From: Luedemannella flava
Lineage (GTDB): Bacteria > Actinomycetota > Actinomycetes > Mycobacteriales > Micromonosporaceae
Direction: 5' to 3'
NCBI RefSeq assembly: GCF_039528515.1
Contig: NZ_BAAALT010000059.1
Span: forward strand, 59,606 to 123,605
Length of the DNA: 64,000 nt
Shown piece by piece: positions 36,426 through 45,776 of this stretch. Numbering within the stretch: position 1 is the stretch's first letter; every line of letters begins with the position of its first letter. Below the pieces are notes generated by a model. It searched no databases and was not told the DNA's origin. It saw nothing but the letters and a program-made list of their open reading frames with translations. Both the position numbers and the translations under genes were made by a program.

Positions 36426-37138
36426 GGTCGGGTCCCCTCGGTCATGGAGGCGTACTGGGCCGCAGCGAGGTCAACCAGCGCGGCCGTGCCCGTCACCGCC
36501 GCAACGAGTTCCGGAGCGTCGATGGCCGCGAGCTGGGCGTGCAGCAGTTCGTGGACCCGGTTGAGGGGACGCTCGGCGGTGTCGGGCAGCTTGCTGGTGA
36601 GGCGTAAACGGTCGCCGCGGGCCAGGTACTTCGCGGCCACGGCGACGCGCAGCAGCGTTGTGGCCGGACCTGGCGGATGTGCTGGGGCGGCCGGGTCGCT
36701 GTGCCGGTTGATCAACGGGATGAAGGTCAGGTCGCTGCGCGGCAGTCCGACGGTGTCGAACAGCGCCCGGGCGTCGGCGGGGATGGCGGCGGTGGCCTGC
36801 GGCCAGGTGTACCAGTCCAGCCAACAGACCGCCCCGGCGATGCCCAGGCACAGCCCCTCATAGGCGCCGCCGACGGGTGCGTTACGGGGTGCGACAACCT
36901 CACCGACGACCCGCTGGCCAAACAGCGCGCCAAGGTCGACGCCCGTGAAATGCGGGGCGGGGACGCAGATCAGGTCCAAGTCCGAGAATGCGTCACCGCC
37001 ACCTCGACCAAGGGAACCGATAAGCAGTACCGCCGAAGCTCCGGCCTGCTGTGCGGCGAGGGTGACCTCATCGAGGACCTCGCCACGCTCGACCGTGAGA
37101 CGCTCGAGACGCTGGGCGAGGTCGTCGGGACTGATCAT
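36422..37138 (-). CDS. Nucleotidyltransferase-fold protein
   Basis: 238 aa. ATG 37138 has GGAG 6 bp upstream; ATG 37156 and a longer open frame exist but lack this. The signature GSLGRGGGDAFSDLDL gives the GS and the DxD metal pair of the Pol-beta superfamily (aminoglycoside adenylyltransferase / MNT type). The C-terminal part is helical. Coupled by GTGA overlap to the GrpB-NUDIX-Ham1 gene. Confidence 0.75.
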   Translation of the reverse strand: MISPDDLAQRLERLTVERGEVLDEVTLAAQQAGASAVLLIGSLGRGGGDAFSDLDLICVPAPHFTGVDLGALFGQRVVGEVVAPRNAPVGGAYEGLCLGIAGAVCWLDWYTWPQATAAIPADARALFDTVGLPRSDLTFIPLINRHSDPAAPAHPPGPATTLLRVAVAAKYLARGDRLRLTSKLPDTAERPLNRVHELLHAQLAAIDAPELVAAVTGTAALVDLAAAQYASMTEGTRP

Positions 37139-37572
37139 CACAAGCTCCGTCCACATCTCGGGTCTTAATCGTGGGTGCAACGTCGACGGCCGCGGGACGT
37201 CACGCCGGAACAGCGTCGACCGGAACACCAGCCCGGCGCAGAGGTGGTTGACGGACGGCCCACCAGTTCATCACGCACCACGTGGCGCAGTCGCCCAGTT
37301 TTCGTCTCTCACCCGGGTCGAGCGACACGCATGCGCTCACATCGCGTCGTGCCGATCAATCGCGGCGGTCCGCGGTGGCAGCAGCGGCCACGTTGCCCAG
37401 ATTGGTCAAGCGGCGGCTTCCGTACATACGGTCGCGGCGTTACGGAAGGCTACGATCCAGCCTCGCCAGATCACGCCCGCCCGCCGCTGGAGGCGCGCAA
37501 CGATGCCATGCTCGGGCAGCGACACGATCCGCGCCGACCGCTGCGGCACCACCGGCCGCCACCGTCGCCGGG
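37139..37572. other. Intergenic stretch, nothing recognised
   Basis: 434 bp separating two minus-strand operons. It should hold the promoter of the nucleotidyltransferase/fusion operon, but I see no convincing -35/-10 pair and no supported small gene. Confidence 0.5.
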
Positions 37573-38304
37573 TCAGTTCGCGGGCCAGCTGATTGTGTCA
37601 TGGACATGGGCCACCTCCCGATCAGATACGCCTGCGCGGGGCGGCCAACGGCGGGCCAGGACGGCGACCGTGGCCGTCGACACCGCGACGTAGACCGGGT
37701 ATGCCAGCGCGGTGATGGTCCAGTCGCCCCAAGCGGCCAACGCGGCGCACAACCCGCCCGCGGCGATGAGCGTCCACGTGCTCGGGTTCTCTTCGCCGGG
37801 ATGGGCCCAGACGTTGGCGAGGGTCGGTACAAGGCCGATCAGGTCTACCGAACAGGCCACGATCACCGCCACGGCCGGCTGGTCTGACGCCTGCCACAGG
37901 GCCAGACCGGCGATGACCATGCTGGCGCAGGTGATGTCGAGCTTGCCGACGCCGCGGTGGCCGCGTCGCCAGCCGACCACCACGATCGTGGTGGTCGCTA
38001 CGGTGCCGATCCCGGCGAAGACGGCAGCGGGCCAGTCGCCCGTGGAGGCGGACGCGAACGCGGCCATGCCGGTCAGGACCGACCAGGTTGCCCACGTCAC
38101 CAACCGGGGTTGGGTGATCCCAGCATGGATGCTACGGAGATACGGCACGCTGCTGGCCGCCGCCAGAAGGCTGCTCAACGCCATGAGCAGCAGCCGGGCC
38201 GTGTGGTGGTCGCCGGCGAGGTAGGGCAGGAACGCCAGCATGATCAAGCTGGCGGGGATCATCCAGAGCAGGCGGAATATGGGTGCTTTGGTTGTCGATG
38301 TCAT
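37573..38304 (-). CDS. Multi-pass membrane protein
   Basis: 243 aa with about seven hydrophobic helices; the paired-helix spacing with Trp/Pro residues (TWATWSVLTG, NPSTWTLIA) recalls PQ-loop-like small transporters, though no PQ dipeptide box is seen. ATG 38304 overlaps the decarboxylase stop as ATGA. Last gene of the permease-decarboxylase operon, so it may handle the amine product. Confidence 0.65.
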   Translation of the reverse strand: MTSTTKAPIFRLLWMIPASLIMLAFLPYLAGDHHTARLLLMALSSLLAAASSVPYLRSIHAGITQPRLVTWATWSVLTGMAAFASASTGDWPAAVFAGIGTVATTTIVVVGWRRGHRGVGKLDITCASMVIAGLALWQASDQPAVAVIVACSVDLIGLVPTLANVWAHPGEENPSTWTLIAAGGLCAALAAWGDWTITALAYPVYVAVSTATVAVLARRWPPRAGVSDREVAHVHDTISWPAN

Positions 38305-39536
38305 CGAGGGCTCCGGAGGAATCGTCGCCGTGTCGGCTCTGGCACGGCCGTGGGGGATGCCGCTCGGTGTTCACGGGCGGCCTGTAGGTCAGTGAGAAAG
38401 TCGTCAATCTGAACCTGGGTGATGCCGGGAGCGCAGACGATGTGCGAGTACTGCCCGTCGTCGGCGAGGACCCACTTGTCGCGCACCGCTGCGGGTGGGG
38501 TGCGCAGGACCACGGTGAACGCGTACGGGTTGCGGGTGGCCTCCCAGCCGACCTGGCCGAGTTGGGCGTGGGTGTAGGCGGCCAGGTCACGGGATGCCTG
38601 CGCGCGGGCGCGAAGCCCTTCGGTGCCCAGGGTCTGCAGGACGTGCCAGAGGATCAGCGGAGTGTGCCCGGAGCGGGATCCGCTGATAGTGCTGTCCACG
38701 CTGCCGGTGTAGGCAACCCGGGCGTGCAGCGGGGTGTGCGGTGGTTGGGCGTAGACGAGCACCCCGCACGGCATCAGCGTGGACAGGAACTTGTGCCCGC
38801 TGATCACTATGGATGTCGCGCCAGCGGTGAAGTCGAACGCTGGGCGCTCTGCGTCAGGCAGCAACGCGAGGGGGATGCCGGACAGCGCAGCGTCAACGTG
38901 GACCAACCGGCGGGTGATCGCCATCGTGTGGCAGATCTCGACGATACGGGTCACGTTGTCGACGGCCTCGGTCATCACGGTGCCGGCGGTGGCCACGATG
39001 ATCGCGGCGCGGTCGCGGCGAAGGCTAAGTTGGCCGGCGAGGTCGTCGTAGTCCATCTGCCCGGTGTCATCGGCCCGCACCATGATCAAAGGGAGTTTGA
39101 GCATGCGGGCGGCCTTGGCGACGCTGTAATGGGCGGCGGTGGACGTGTAGACCACAACGTCGGGGTAGGTCTGCCACGCGGCGTCCAGCGCGTGCAGGTT
39201 GCCCTCCGTGGACCCGGTCGTCACGTAACCCCATCGGCTAGCCGGGGCACGGAGGAGGTCGGCGATGGTGTTGATGACCTGCTGCTCGACCTGTTTGGTG
39301 TGGTTGCGGCCGTGGCCCAGGTCGAACGGGTCGCCCACGTTGTTGAGCAGCTGGGTGGTAAACAGGCCGGCCAGGGCGGGAAAGGTCAGGTCGACCGCGC
39401 CGGGAAACCCGATGTCGAACCGGCGCGAGCGCTTCAGCGTGGTGTGCAGGTCGGTCAGGACCTGCTCGACCGGGCCGGACAGGTCCACCGGCGTGTTGAG
39501 GTCCGCCGGTGCCGTGGTGGCGAGGTTAGTGGCCAC
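38301..39536 (-). CDS. PLP-dependent amino-acid decarboxylase (group II, histidine-decarboxylase-like)
   Basis: 411 aa from GTG 39536, which overlaps the previous gene by 11 bp; upstream in-frame residues are low-complexity and rejected. PLP lysine K249 lies in ISGHKFLST, the ring-pairing D215 in LVHVDAALSG, and the stacking H136 in TAAHYSVAK. LLNNVGDPFDLG and WGYVTTGSTEGNL match the histidine/serine decarboxylase branch. The paired APC permease suggests substrate/product exchange. The exact amino acid cannot be told. Confidence 0.8.
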   Translation of the reverse strand: MATNLATTAPADLNTPVDLSGPVEQVLTDLHTTLKRSRRFDIGFPGAVDLTFPALAGLFTTQLLNNVGDPFDLGHGRNHTKQVEQQVINTIADLLRAPASRWGYVTTGSTEGNLHALDAAWQTYPDVVVYTSTAAHYSVAKAARMLKLPLIMVRADDTGQMDYDDLAGQLSLRRDRAAIIVATAGTVMTEAVDNVTRIVEICHTMAITRRLVHVDAALSGIPLALLPDAERPAFDFTAGATSIVISGHKFLSTLMPCGVLVYAQPPHTPLHARVAYTGSVDSTISGSRSGHTPLILWHVLQTLGTEGLRARAQASRDLAAYTHAQLGQVGWEATRNPYAFTVVLRTPPAAVRDKWVLADDGQYSHIVCAPGITQVQIDDFLTDLQAAREHRAASPTAVPEPTRRRFLRSPR

Positions 39537-40332
39537 GCTCGCCTCGCCCCCGGGTACGGCGGCGGGCGGCCACGATGCGGGCGTTGTCGGCCTGCCACAG
39601 CGTGTCGTTGAGGACGTCGAGCCAACGCAGGATCTCCGCGTGGGCGGGATCGTGGCGCAGCTGGTCAGGTTGACTCCACGACCACGGGTTGAACCCGTAC
39701 CCGTAGCTGGCACCGAGGCTGTGGGTCGAATGGATCTGGAAGGCGTTGTACTCGCTCATCCCGCGCCGTGAGCACACGATCGTGGTCTGGTCAGTGAGCA
39801 CCATCGCCACCGTCCCGGGAACCTCCGCGACGTCTTCGACCCGCCGTTGGGCCTGCTCCCAGACGCCGGTGTGGGTGTCCAGGCTGGACAGGCCGATGCC
39901 GACGTAGTAGGCATCGTCGTCCATGCCGTTGTCGACACGATTGGTCAGCTCGGTACGCAGGTCAAACACACCCTCGCGCATCCTGTCCACGACCAGGTTG
40001 TTCAACCCGAACAGCAGGCGGGGCAGGTGCTCAGTCTCCGGGCCGTGCAACCACAGCTTCGTGGCCGCCTTCACCAACAGGCGACCCCGCCGGATCGGAT
40101 CGGGTTGCACGAACAGCAACGCCAGCCCGTACGGGGCGAGGGGGTCACGGTAGCGCTGCTCCCAGGCATGGTGCGCATGGCGCAGGTTCATCCACCGCAT
40201 CCGCTCCACCACCTGGTTACGCACATCAATGGCCGTCAGCTGATCCGGCGGTACGTCGCCCTGCAGGCCCGGCCGGGTGGGATCCTGGGGCGAGTGGGGC
40301 TCGCGGGAGGGACCCATGGTGGTCGAGGACAT
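39526..40332 (-). CDS. Hypothetical protein between permease and decarboxylase
   Basis: 268 aa, soluble, starting at ATG 40332, six bases after the permease stop. No family recognised. It has several short conserved-looking stretches (WMNLRHAHHAWEQRYRDP, SLGASYGYGFNPWSWSQPD). Its constant placement inside the operon suggests an accessory or second enzymatic step on the amine. Confidence 0.65.
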   Translation of the reverse strand: MSSTTMGPSREPHSPQDPTRPGLQGDVPPDQLTAIDVRNQVVERMRWMNLRHAHHAWEQRYRDPLAPYGLALLFVQPDPIRRGRLLVKAATKLWLHGPETEHLPRLLFGLNNLVVDRMREGVFDLRTELTNRVDNGMDDDAYYVGIGLSSLDTHTGVWEQAQRRVEDVAEVPGTVAMVLTDQTTIVCSRRGMSEYNAFQIHSTHSLGASYGYGFNPWSWSQPDQLRHDPAHAEILRWLDVLNDTLWQADNARIVAARRRTRGRGERGH

Positions 40333-40338
40333 GACGCC

Positions 40339-41796
40339 TCACACGTCCAGCGCGGCGAGCCGCTGGTCGAGCACACCGATCGGTTCCGGTGTGCCCGCGC
40401 CCAGACCGGCGTATACCCGCGGTCGGAAGCGGCGCAGCCAACCGGCCCACACCGCGCCCGCGACCGCAGCGGCCGCGACCAGGCCGGGCGCCAACCACCG
40501 GCGTGGCGAGTCGGGCGGCAACAACAGCAACGACGCCAGGTTGCTGATCATGAACATTAGGACGAACCCGCCGCAGATGCCGCCCAGAGTCGGGGCGGCC
40601 ACCCGCACGAACCACGACTCGGTGCCACCCCGGCCGGCGCGGAAGAACCGGTACACCGCCACCGACGTGGCCACCAGCAACCCAAGGATCGCCAGTGCGC
40701 CGATCGTGGACAGCCACGTGAACAAACCCGTCATCGGGTCCGCGCCGGCCACAACGAACATGGCGACCATGACGGCCGCGATCGTCGACTGGACCACCGA
40801 CCCGGCGACGGGGGTACCGCCGGCGGTGCCTTCGGTCAACTGGGCCAAGCGGGCCGGCAGGACACCTTCGCGGGCGATGCCGAACAGGTAGCGGGCGCAG
40901 GCGTGGTGGAACGCGGCCATCGCCGCCACCACACTGGTGACCAGCAGCAGCGTGGCCACCGTCACCACCGACGGCCCGTACGCGCTGCCCAGCACCGAGA
41001 ACGGCAACCCCAGTTGCGGGTCGCGGGCGGCGTCCACCACATGATCGGGGCCGACCGCCACCGCGACCGCCCACGACGACACCGCGTAGAACGCTCCGAG
41101 GAATGTCACCGCCAGCAGCGTCGCCTGGCGCACCGCCGACGGTGAGCGGGCTTCCTCCCCGTACACGGGGCCAGTTTCGGCGCCGACGAACGCGGCCATC
41201 CCGAGGGCGAACGCGCCACCGGCTCCGTTGACGAACAGGGTCGACGGCTCGAACGGCGCCCAACTCAAGGTCCCGCCGGCCGGATGGGTCAGCGCCGCGA
41301 TGTCGAACAGGGCGATCACCCCGATCTCCACCGCGAGCAGGGTGCCGACGATGCGGGCGTTCGCGCTGACCCTGGTCACGCCGAGGATCGCCACGATCAG
41401 CCAGACCAGCGCGGCCCACACCCACCACACCCCGCCGAGCAGTCCGACCAGGGTGACACCGACCAGCCCGTACAGCGAAATCTGGATGCAGTGGTACCCC
41501 ACCAGCGCCACCACTGCCCCCGCCGCGGCAGCCGTGCCGCCCAGGCCCTGGGCCAACATGGCGTAGAACGGCGCCGCGTGTGTCACGTGCCGAGACATCG
41601 CCAGATACCCCACCGCCAGCAGCACCAACGCGACCGTGATCAGCACAAACGATGCTGGTACACCGACCACGCCCGTCGTCGCGTAGGTGGCGATCACACC
41701 ACCGACCAGCACGGTCAGCGGCGACGACGCCGACACCCCGAAGATCCACAACGAGCCCGCGCCGAGCTTGCGGCGGGCCAACGTCACCGACCGCAC
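40339..41796 (-). CDS. APC-superfamily amino-acid permease / antiporter
   Basis: 485 aa, about 12 membrane helices. GTG 41796 has AGGAGG 7 bp upstream; the frame stays open to 42057 but that stretch is not membrane-like. SLWIFGVSASSPLTVLVGG at the start is the typical discontinuous TM1 substrate-binding region, and FVGAETGPVYGEEARSP the TM6 segment. First gene of the operon leading to the PLP decarboxylase, as in decarboxylase-antiporter pairs. Confidence 0.82.
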   Translation of the reverse strand: MRSVTLARRKLGAGSLWIFGVSASSPLTVLVGGVIATYATTGVVGVPASFVLITVALVLLAVGYLAMSRHVTHAAPFYAMLAQGLGGTAAAAGAVVALVGYHCIQISLYGLVGVTLVGLLGGVWWVWAALVWLIVAILGVTRVSANARIVGTLLAVEIGVIALFDIAALTHPAGGTLSWAPFEPSTLFVNGAGGAFALGMAAFVGAETGPVYGEEARSPSAVRQATLLAVTFLGAFYAVSSWAVAVAVGPDHVVDAARDPQLGLPFSVLGSAYGPSVVTVATLLLVTSVVAAMAAFHHACARYLFGIAREGVLPARLAQLTEGTAGGTPVAGSVVQSTIAAVMVAMFVVAGADPMTGLFTWLSTIGALAILGLLVATSVAVYRFFRAGRGGTESWFVRVAAPTLGGICGGFVLMFMISNLASLLLLPPDSPRRWLAPGLVAAAAVAGAVWAGWLRRFRPRVYAGLGAGTPEPIGVLDQRLAALDV

Positions 41797-41869
41797 GGCA
41801 CAACCTCCTGGCCAGCGGACGCCGCAAGATTCGCCCTCAGGTGCTCGCCACGCATGGGTGCGAAGGAGT

Positions 41870-42178
41870 TCACCGCGCCACCACCCCGTCCGCGACCGCG
41901 CCGGCCGACCGGGCCGGAGCAGTGGGGCAGTCCGACGCACGGCAGACGTCGCGGCGACCGTGCAACAGGAAGTCACGCATGCTGACCGTGACCACGCAGT
42001 ACACCGGCCGGGCCGGCGCCCGTAACCAATACACCAGGTCGGCCCGCATCGCCGCACCTAGGTCAGAGCCGGTCCTACGCCAGCCGAACAGGTCATGACT
42101 CCCGTCGGGCCAGTCCCGACGCACTGCCACCCCCATCTCCCACGGCTGCGCCCACCGCAGCCACCGCGGCACCCCCAT
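41870..42178 (-). CDS. Small actinobacterial hypothetical protein
   Basis: 102 aa from ATG 42178 with GGAGG 8 bp upstream. SDLGAAMRADLVYWLRAP followed by YCVVTVSMRDFLLHG reads as a folded protein. The C-terminal ~20 residues are low complexity. It lies 73 bp upstream of the permease gene on the same strand. Function unknown. Confidence 0.5.
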   Translation of the reverse strand: MGVPRWLRWAQPWEMGVAVRRDWPDGSHDLFGWRRTGSDLGAAMRADLVYWLRAPARPVYCVVTVSMRDFLLHGRRDVCRASDCPTAPARSAGAVADGVVAR

Positions 42179-42511
42179 GACCCACTCCCTCCGACAAGAA
42201 ATCGTCAACTGGTTGGCCGACCACATCAGCGCAACCCGGTAAGCGGTCGGGCGCCCCGCGTCCTCCCCGGAGCGAGGCGCCCTCTCCGCTCGGGCGTGGC
42301 AACGCCCACGGCCGTAAATCCGGACTCGGTGGCATGGGGGCGGGGACTCCCGCACCGGTCCGGCGACCGCAGCAATGACGATGCCGGGTGGCTGGGGTGC
42401 AACGTCAGCCCGACGAGGGGGTCCATGCCGCACCCCCACCCTGTGCGAATGAGGCACCACGACTGGGCCGTACCGCCTCGACGAGGGCGGCTGCGGTCCA
42501 CGAATGTTGAT
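42179..42511. other. Intergenic stretch, nothing recognised
   Basis: 333 bp. Open frames here lack ribosome binding sites and family matches. Confidence 0.4.
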
Positions 42512-42832
42512 CTAGGCTTGGTCGTCGTCGATGTATGCCAGGCCCATGACTCCACGCGGTATTCCTAGCCCAGTGGCAATACGCTCGAGCACCTCGTAGG
42601 ACGTGACGCGTTGTGCCCCGCTGAGGATCGCCCGCACCCGGGTCTCCGACAGCCCAGTTGCGATGCTCAGACCAAGAACGGTGGCCCCGTTCGCGCGCAG
42701 AAATCGCAGCATGGCACCGATGTCGCGAGCCGCCACCACGTCGCGGGCCGGTTGGCCCTCGATGAGTTCCGTGCGCCACCACGCCGCCGGCACTGCCGCG
42801 ACGCCCGCGCTCCTGCGATGCTCGGACTTCAC
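42512..42832 (-). CDS. Small HTH regulator, copy 1 of a five-member family
   Basis: 106 aa from GTG 42832, chosen because GGAGGAG sits 6 bp upstream and the length then matches the copies at 43075 and 63213. The core has AAWWRTELI, then a RDIGAMLRFLRANGAT helix, an HTH in LSIATGLSETRVRAI and the hallmark VTSYEVLERIATGLGI and MGLAY. Diverges from the 43075 gene, so one intergenic region probably serves both. Predicted cytoplasmic DNA-binding protein. Confidence 0.72.
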   Translation of the reverse strand: MKSEHRRSAGVAAVPAAWWRTELIEGQPARDVVAARDIGAMLRFLRANGATVLGLSIATGLSETRVRAILSGAQRVTSYEVLERIATGLGIPRGVMGLAYIDDDQA

Positions 42833-43031
42833 CCGGGTCTCCTCCAGCACCACGACTTGAACGCCGCCATCAACTACAGCGGCGTTGGAAGGCGCCGTCA
42901 CCATCGCAGCTCGCCGACGCCACGTGGCGGCCGTGTTGTGGCCAGCATTCGTGTCGAAGGAAGGACGCACCAGCCCAGCCGGACGGTCCATCATGGCCCC
43001 CCACGATGGCGTGGATCAGCACCACGCAGTC

Positions 43032-43045
43032 TCGCTACGCTGCGT
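43032..43045 (+). promoter_or_regulatory. 14-base motif shared with the 58.9-kb HTH gene
   Basis: TCGCTACGCTGCGT lies 30 bases before the 43075 start and recurs identically at 58924-58937. It includes TACGCT, a plausible -10 hexamer. Seen only upstream of these two related HTH genes. Confidence 0.45.
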
Positions 43046-43074
43046 CATCCGACGGCGACGGAAGGAGGCCAGCC

Positions 43075-44478
43075 GTGGTGCGTAGGCCACAACCAGACCC
43101 CGCATGGTGGACGTCCGCGACGCACGACGGCCGTCCGATCGCCGAAGTCCTGTCCCACCGCGACATCGCCGGCCTGTTCCGCTTCCTCAAGTCACGGGGC
43201 TTCAGCCGCGCCGCCATCGCCGCAGCGACCAGCATGTCTGAAACCCGGGTACGCGCGATCACCCAGGGCGGGCAGCAGGTAACGTCCTACGACGTCCTCG
43301 AACGCATCACCGACGGTCTGGGCATCGACCGCGGCCTTGTGGGCCTGGCGTACTCGCAGACGGCCCACCGAGTCGCGCGCACCGCCACCACGCATTCCGA
43401 CCCCGGTGACTACGGTGACTTCCTCGGCGCGCTCGCCTCCTACGCGGTTGGCTCACCACCAGCTAACGCCAATCGGCTCCTACCAACGCCACCCATGCCC
43501 ACCGACGGTGTACCTGCCGTCGTCACGGACCGGCACGTCGCGGTCCTGCGCGAGATCAGTGACCGGCATCGCCGCTTCGACGCCGAACGTGGCGGCGGAT
43601 CATGCCGCGACTCCTCGCTCGCCTACTTGCACTGGGCCCACGGCATGCTGCACAGCCGATTCGCCAAGCCGGAGACTGAGCGCGATCTCAAGGCGGCGCT
43701 GTCCGACATGTACCAAGTCGTCGGATGGGCCTGCCACGACCTCGGCGACCACGGCGACGCTCGCCGCTACCTCACCGGCAGCATCGCGCTCGCCCGCCAG
43801 ATCGACGACCTGCCCCTCATCGCGGGCGCCTTCTACCGACTCGGCCGCATCAGCATCCACCAACACCGCGCTCAAGAGGCGCTCCGGTTGTGGCAACTCG
43901 GGCAGATCGTCGCCCAAGACAGCGGCTGTCTGGTCTCCGTCGCCGTCCTGCACGCCAACGAAGCCTGGGCCTACGCCGCACTCGGCCAGGACGCGCTGGT
44001 CTGCGACGCCCTCGCACGGGCTGAAGGTGAACTCGCCCGCGTCGATGCCGCCACCGTCCCGTCTTGGGCCCGGTTCTTCCTCGCCCCCGCTGACATCAAC
44101 GGCATCGCCGCCGTCGTCTACAGCACCCTGGCCACACATTCGCAGCACCGCGCCGCGTTCGCGTCTATGGCCATCGAGCGTGCCACTCTCGCCTTCCACA
44201 ACCGCGGCGCCGGCGAGGCACGCAGCCACACCTTCGACGCCATATCCCTCGCCACCGCCCATCTCCTCGACAGCGACCTCGATCAAGCAGAACAGCATGC
44301 CCACACGGCCATTGACATGACCGTCGAGATTGACTCCATACGGGCCGTTGATCGGCTGCACAATCTGGCCACGCTCGCTCGGCCACGGGCCGCCCACCGC
44401 GGCATCGCCGAGGTCATCCACCGCATCGACACCGTCACCACCGCACCGGATAGCCTCAGCCGGTGGCGACCCGTCTGA
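43075..44478 (+). CDS. HTH regulator with TPR-like C-terminus, copy 2 of family
   Basis: 467 aa from GTG 43075, with AAGGAGG 6 bp upstream. N-terminal family core: DPAWW, RDIAGLFRFLKSRG, HTH AIAAATSMSETRVRAI, VTSYDVLERITDGLGI, VGLAY. Residues ~180-460 are repeating helical pairs (LSDMYQVVGWACHDLGDHGDARRYL, GAFYRLGRISIHQHRAQEAL, ALLDSDLDQAEQHAHTA) of TPR type, as in actinobacterial regulators that sense a ligand or peptide. The stop overlaps the APH gene start by 16 bp, so the two are probably cotranscribed. Confidence 0.75.
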   Translation: MVRRPQPDPAWWTSATHDGRPIAEVLSHRDIAGLFRFLKSRGFSRAAIAAATSMSETRVRAITQGGQQVTSYDVLERITDGLGIDRGLVGLAYSQTAHRVARTATTHSDPGDYGDFLGALASYAVGSPPANANRLLPTPPMPTDGVPAVVTDRHVAVLREISDRHRRFDAERGGGSCRDSSLAYLHWAHGMLHSRFAKPETERDLKAALSDMYQVVGWACHDLGDHGDARRYLTGSIALARQIDDLPLIAGAFYRLGRISIHQHRAQEALRLWQLGQIVAQDSGCLVSVAVLHANEAWAYAALGQDALVCDALARAEGELARVDAATVPSWARFFLAPADINGIAAVVYSTLATHSQHRAAFASMAIERATLAFHNRGAGEARSHTFDAISLATAHLLDSDLDQAEQHAHTAIDMTVEIDSIRAVDRLHNLATLARPRAAHRGIAEVIHRIDTVTTAPDSLSRWRPV

Positions 44479-45422
44479 GCCTCGACGAACAGTCCCGTCT
44501 TCGCGCCGGCCTCAGCGCAGTGTGCCGACAGGTGAGCCTCGATCCTGACGACGCCGTCTTAATCAAATACACGATGAACGCGGTCTTCCACCTCCACCAC
44601 GCCGACGTCGTGCTCCGGTTGGCCACCGGACCCACCGCGGCAGAACGCGTTGACCGTGTCGTTCGTGTCGGGGTGGCGTTCGCCGAGTTGGACGCGCCTA
44701 CGATCCGCCTCGCTGCCGGCTTGCCCAACCCCGTCCACGCTGGCGAATGGTCGGCTTCCATCTGGCAGGCCGTAATCGACGACGCGGATCGACGGTGGGC
44801 GCCGGTAGACCTCACAGGACCACTTCGCGCCATCCACGCCATCAAACAAGCGCCCACCACGGTCCCCACCTGGGATCCGGTCGGCAAGTCCCGGCGCCGG
44901 TTGGCTGACCTCAGCCTCCTTGCCGACAGCGAGCAGCGCTTCATGCATTCCTGGGCGCAGCAGGTGGGCCGCTCACTCGCACACATCGTCGACCATCTCG
45001 GCCGATGGTGCGACGACCTTGAGTCAGCCCTGCTCGCAACGGAATGGGCCCTGCCCGTCGGTGTGATCCACGGCGATGCCCATACCGGCAACTTGCTCGC
45101 CACATCCGATGGACACACCGTGCTAGGCGACCTCGACTCCGTCGCCATCGGACCACGCGAGTGGGACCTCGTCCCCGCCGCCCACGGCGCGCACCGCTTC
45201 GCCCGCAGCCGCGCCGACTACACCAGTTTCGCCACCACGTACGGCGTCGACGTCACCACGCTGCCCGGCTGGGACATCCTCCGCCAAACCCGAGAACTCC
45301 AACTCGTTACCAGCGTCATCGCCTCCCTCGCCGGCCGACCAGCCGTCGCCGACGAACTCGCCCACCGGATGCGCACCATCCTCACCGGCAGCCACACGGC
45401 CACGTGGCATCGATACCAGTAA
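44463..45422 (+). CDS. APH-type phosphotransferase
   Basis: 319 aa. The kinase-like Brenner motif is HGDAHTGNLL near 200-210, followed by VLGDLDSVAIGP with the metal Asp. The N-terminal lobe has the lysine-bearing AVLIKYTMN. GTG 44463 lies inside the end of the HTH-TPR gene and has no clear ribosome binding site, consistent with translational coupling. Substrate unknown; aminoglycoside, homoserine/choline-like or nucleoside kinases share the fold. Pairing with an HTH regulator recurs at 57.9 kb. Confidence 0.8.
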   Translation: MATRLSLDEQSRLRAGLSAVCRQVSLDPDDAVLIKYTMNAVFHLHHADVVLRLATGPTAAERVDRVVRVGVAFAELDAPTIRLAAGLPNPVHAGEWSASIWQAVIDDADRRWAPVDLTGPLRAIHAIKQAPTTVPTWDPVGKSRRRLADLSLLADSEQRFMHSWAQQVGRSLAHIVDHLGRWCDDLESALLATEWALPVGVIHGDAHTGNLLATSDGHTVLGDLDSVAIGPREWDLVPAAHGAHRFARSRADYTSFATTYGVDVTTLPGWDILRQTRELQLVTSVIASLAGRPAVADELAHRMRTILTGSHTATWHRYQ

Positions 45423-45471
45423 TCCAGTACGCGCCGTGTAGCCCTGCCACATGAATCGTCGATCATGGGTG

Positions 45472-45756
45472 AGAGCTACTCCTGCTCGCCGCCTTCTGGG
45501 GCGCTGTCTACCCGCTCATCAAGGTGACATTGCGCGACCTGCAGCCCGTCCTGGTCGTCCTCGGGCTCGCCGCCGCGCTCCTCACTCCAATGGCGATCAA
45601 GCAGCACTCAACAGGCAGCACATCACCTCCTACGACGTGCTCGTGCGCGTGGCCCTTGGACTTCGCATCGATCGTGGCTCGATGGGCCTGGCATTCACAA
45701 TCCCGCAGCAGCTTCGCACCACTGACCCCTCCCAGGGGTCTACCCAGGCGGCATAG
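45472..45756 (+). pseudogene. Chimeric remnant: EamA transporter start joined to a broken HTH gene
   Basis: Codons from 45472 to ~45590 read LLLLAAFWGAVYPLIKVT then DLQPVLVVLGLAAALL, the first two membrane helices of an EamA/DMT permease, after which homology stops. From ~45592 the HTH family core takes over, with a frameshift: AIKQ in one frame, then NRQHITSYDVLVRVAL and IDRGSMGLAF in the next. This is HTH copy 3. There is no usable start and no complete product. Confidence 0.65.
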
Positions 45757-45776
45757 CGTCGGGCGACCACGGGGCC

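Noticed and set aside
38442..39611. 389-codon plus frame
   Set aside because: Antisense to the PLP decarboxylase.
40226..41827. 533-codon frame overlapping the permease
   Set aside because: Arg/Gly-rich shadow of the APC permease in another frame.
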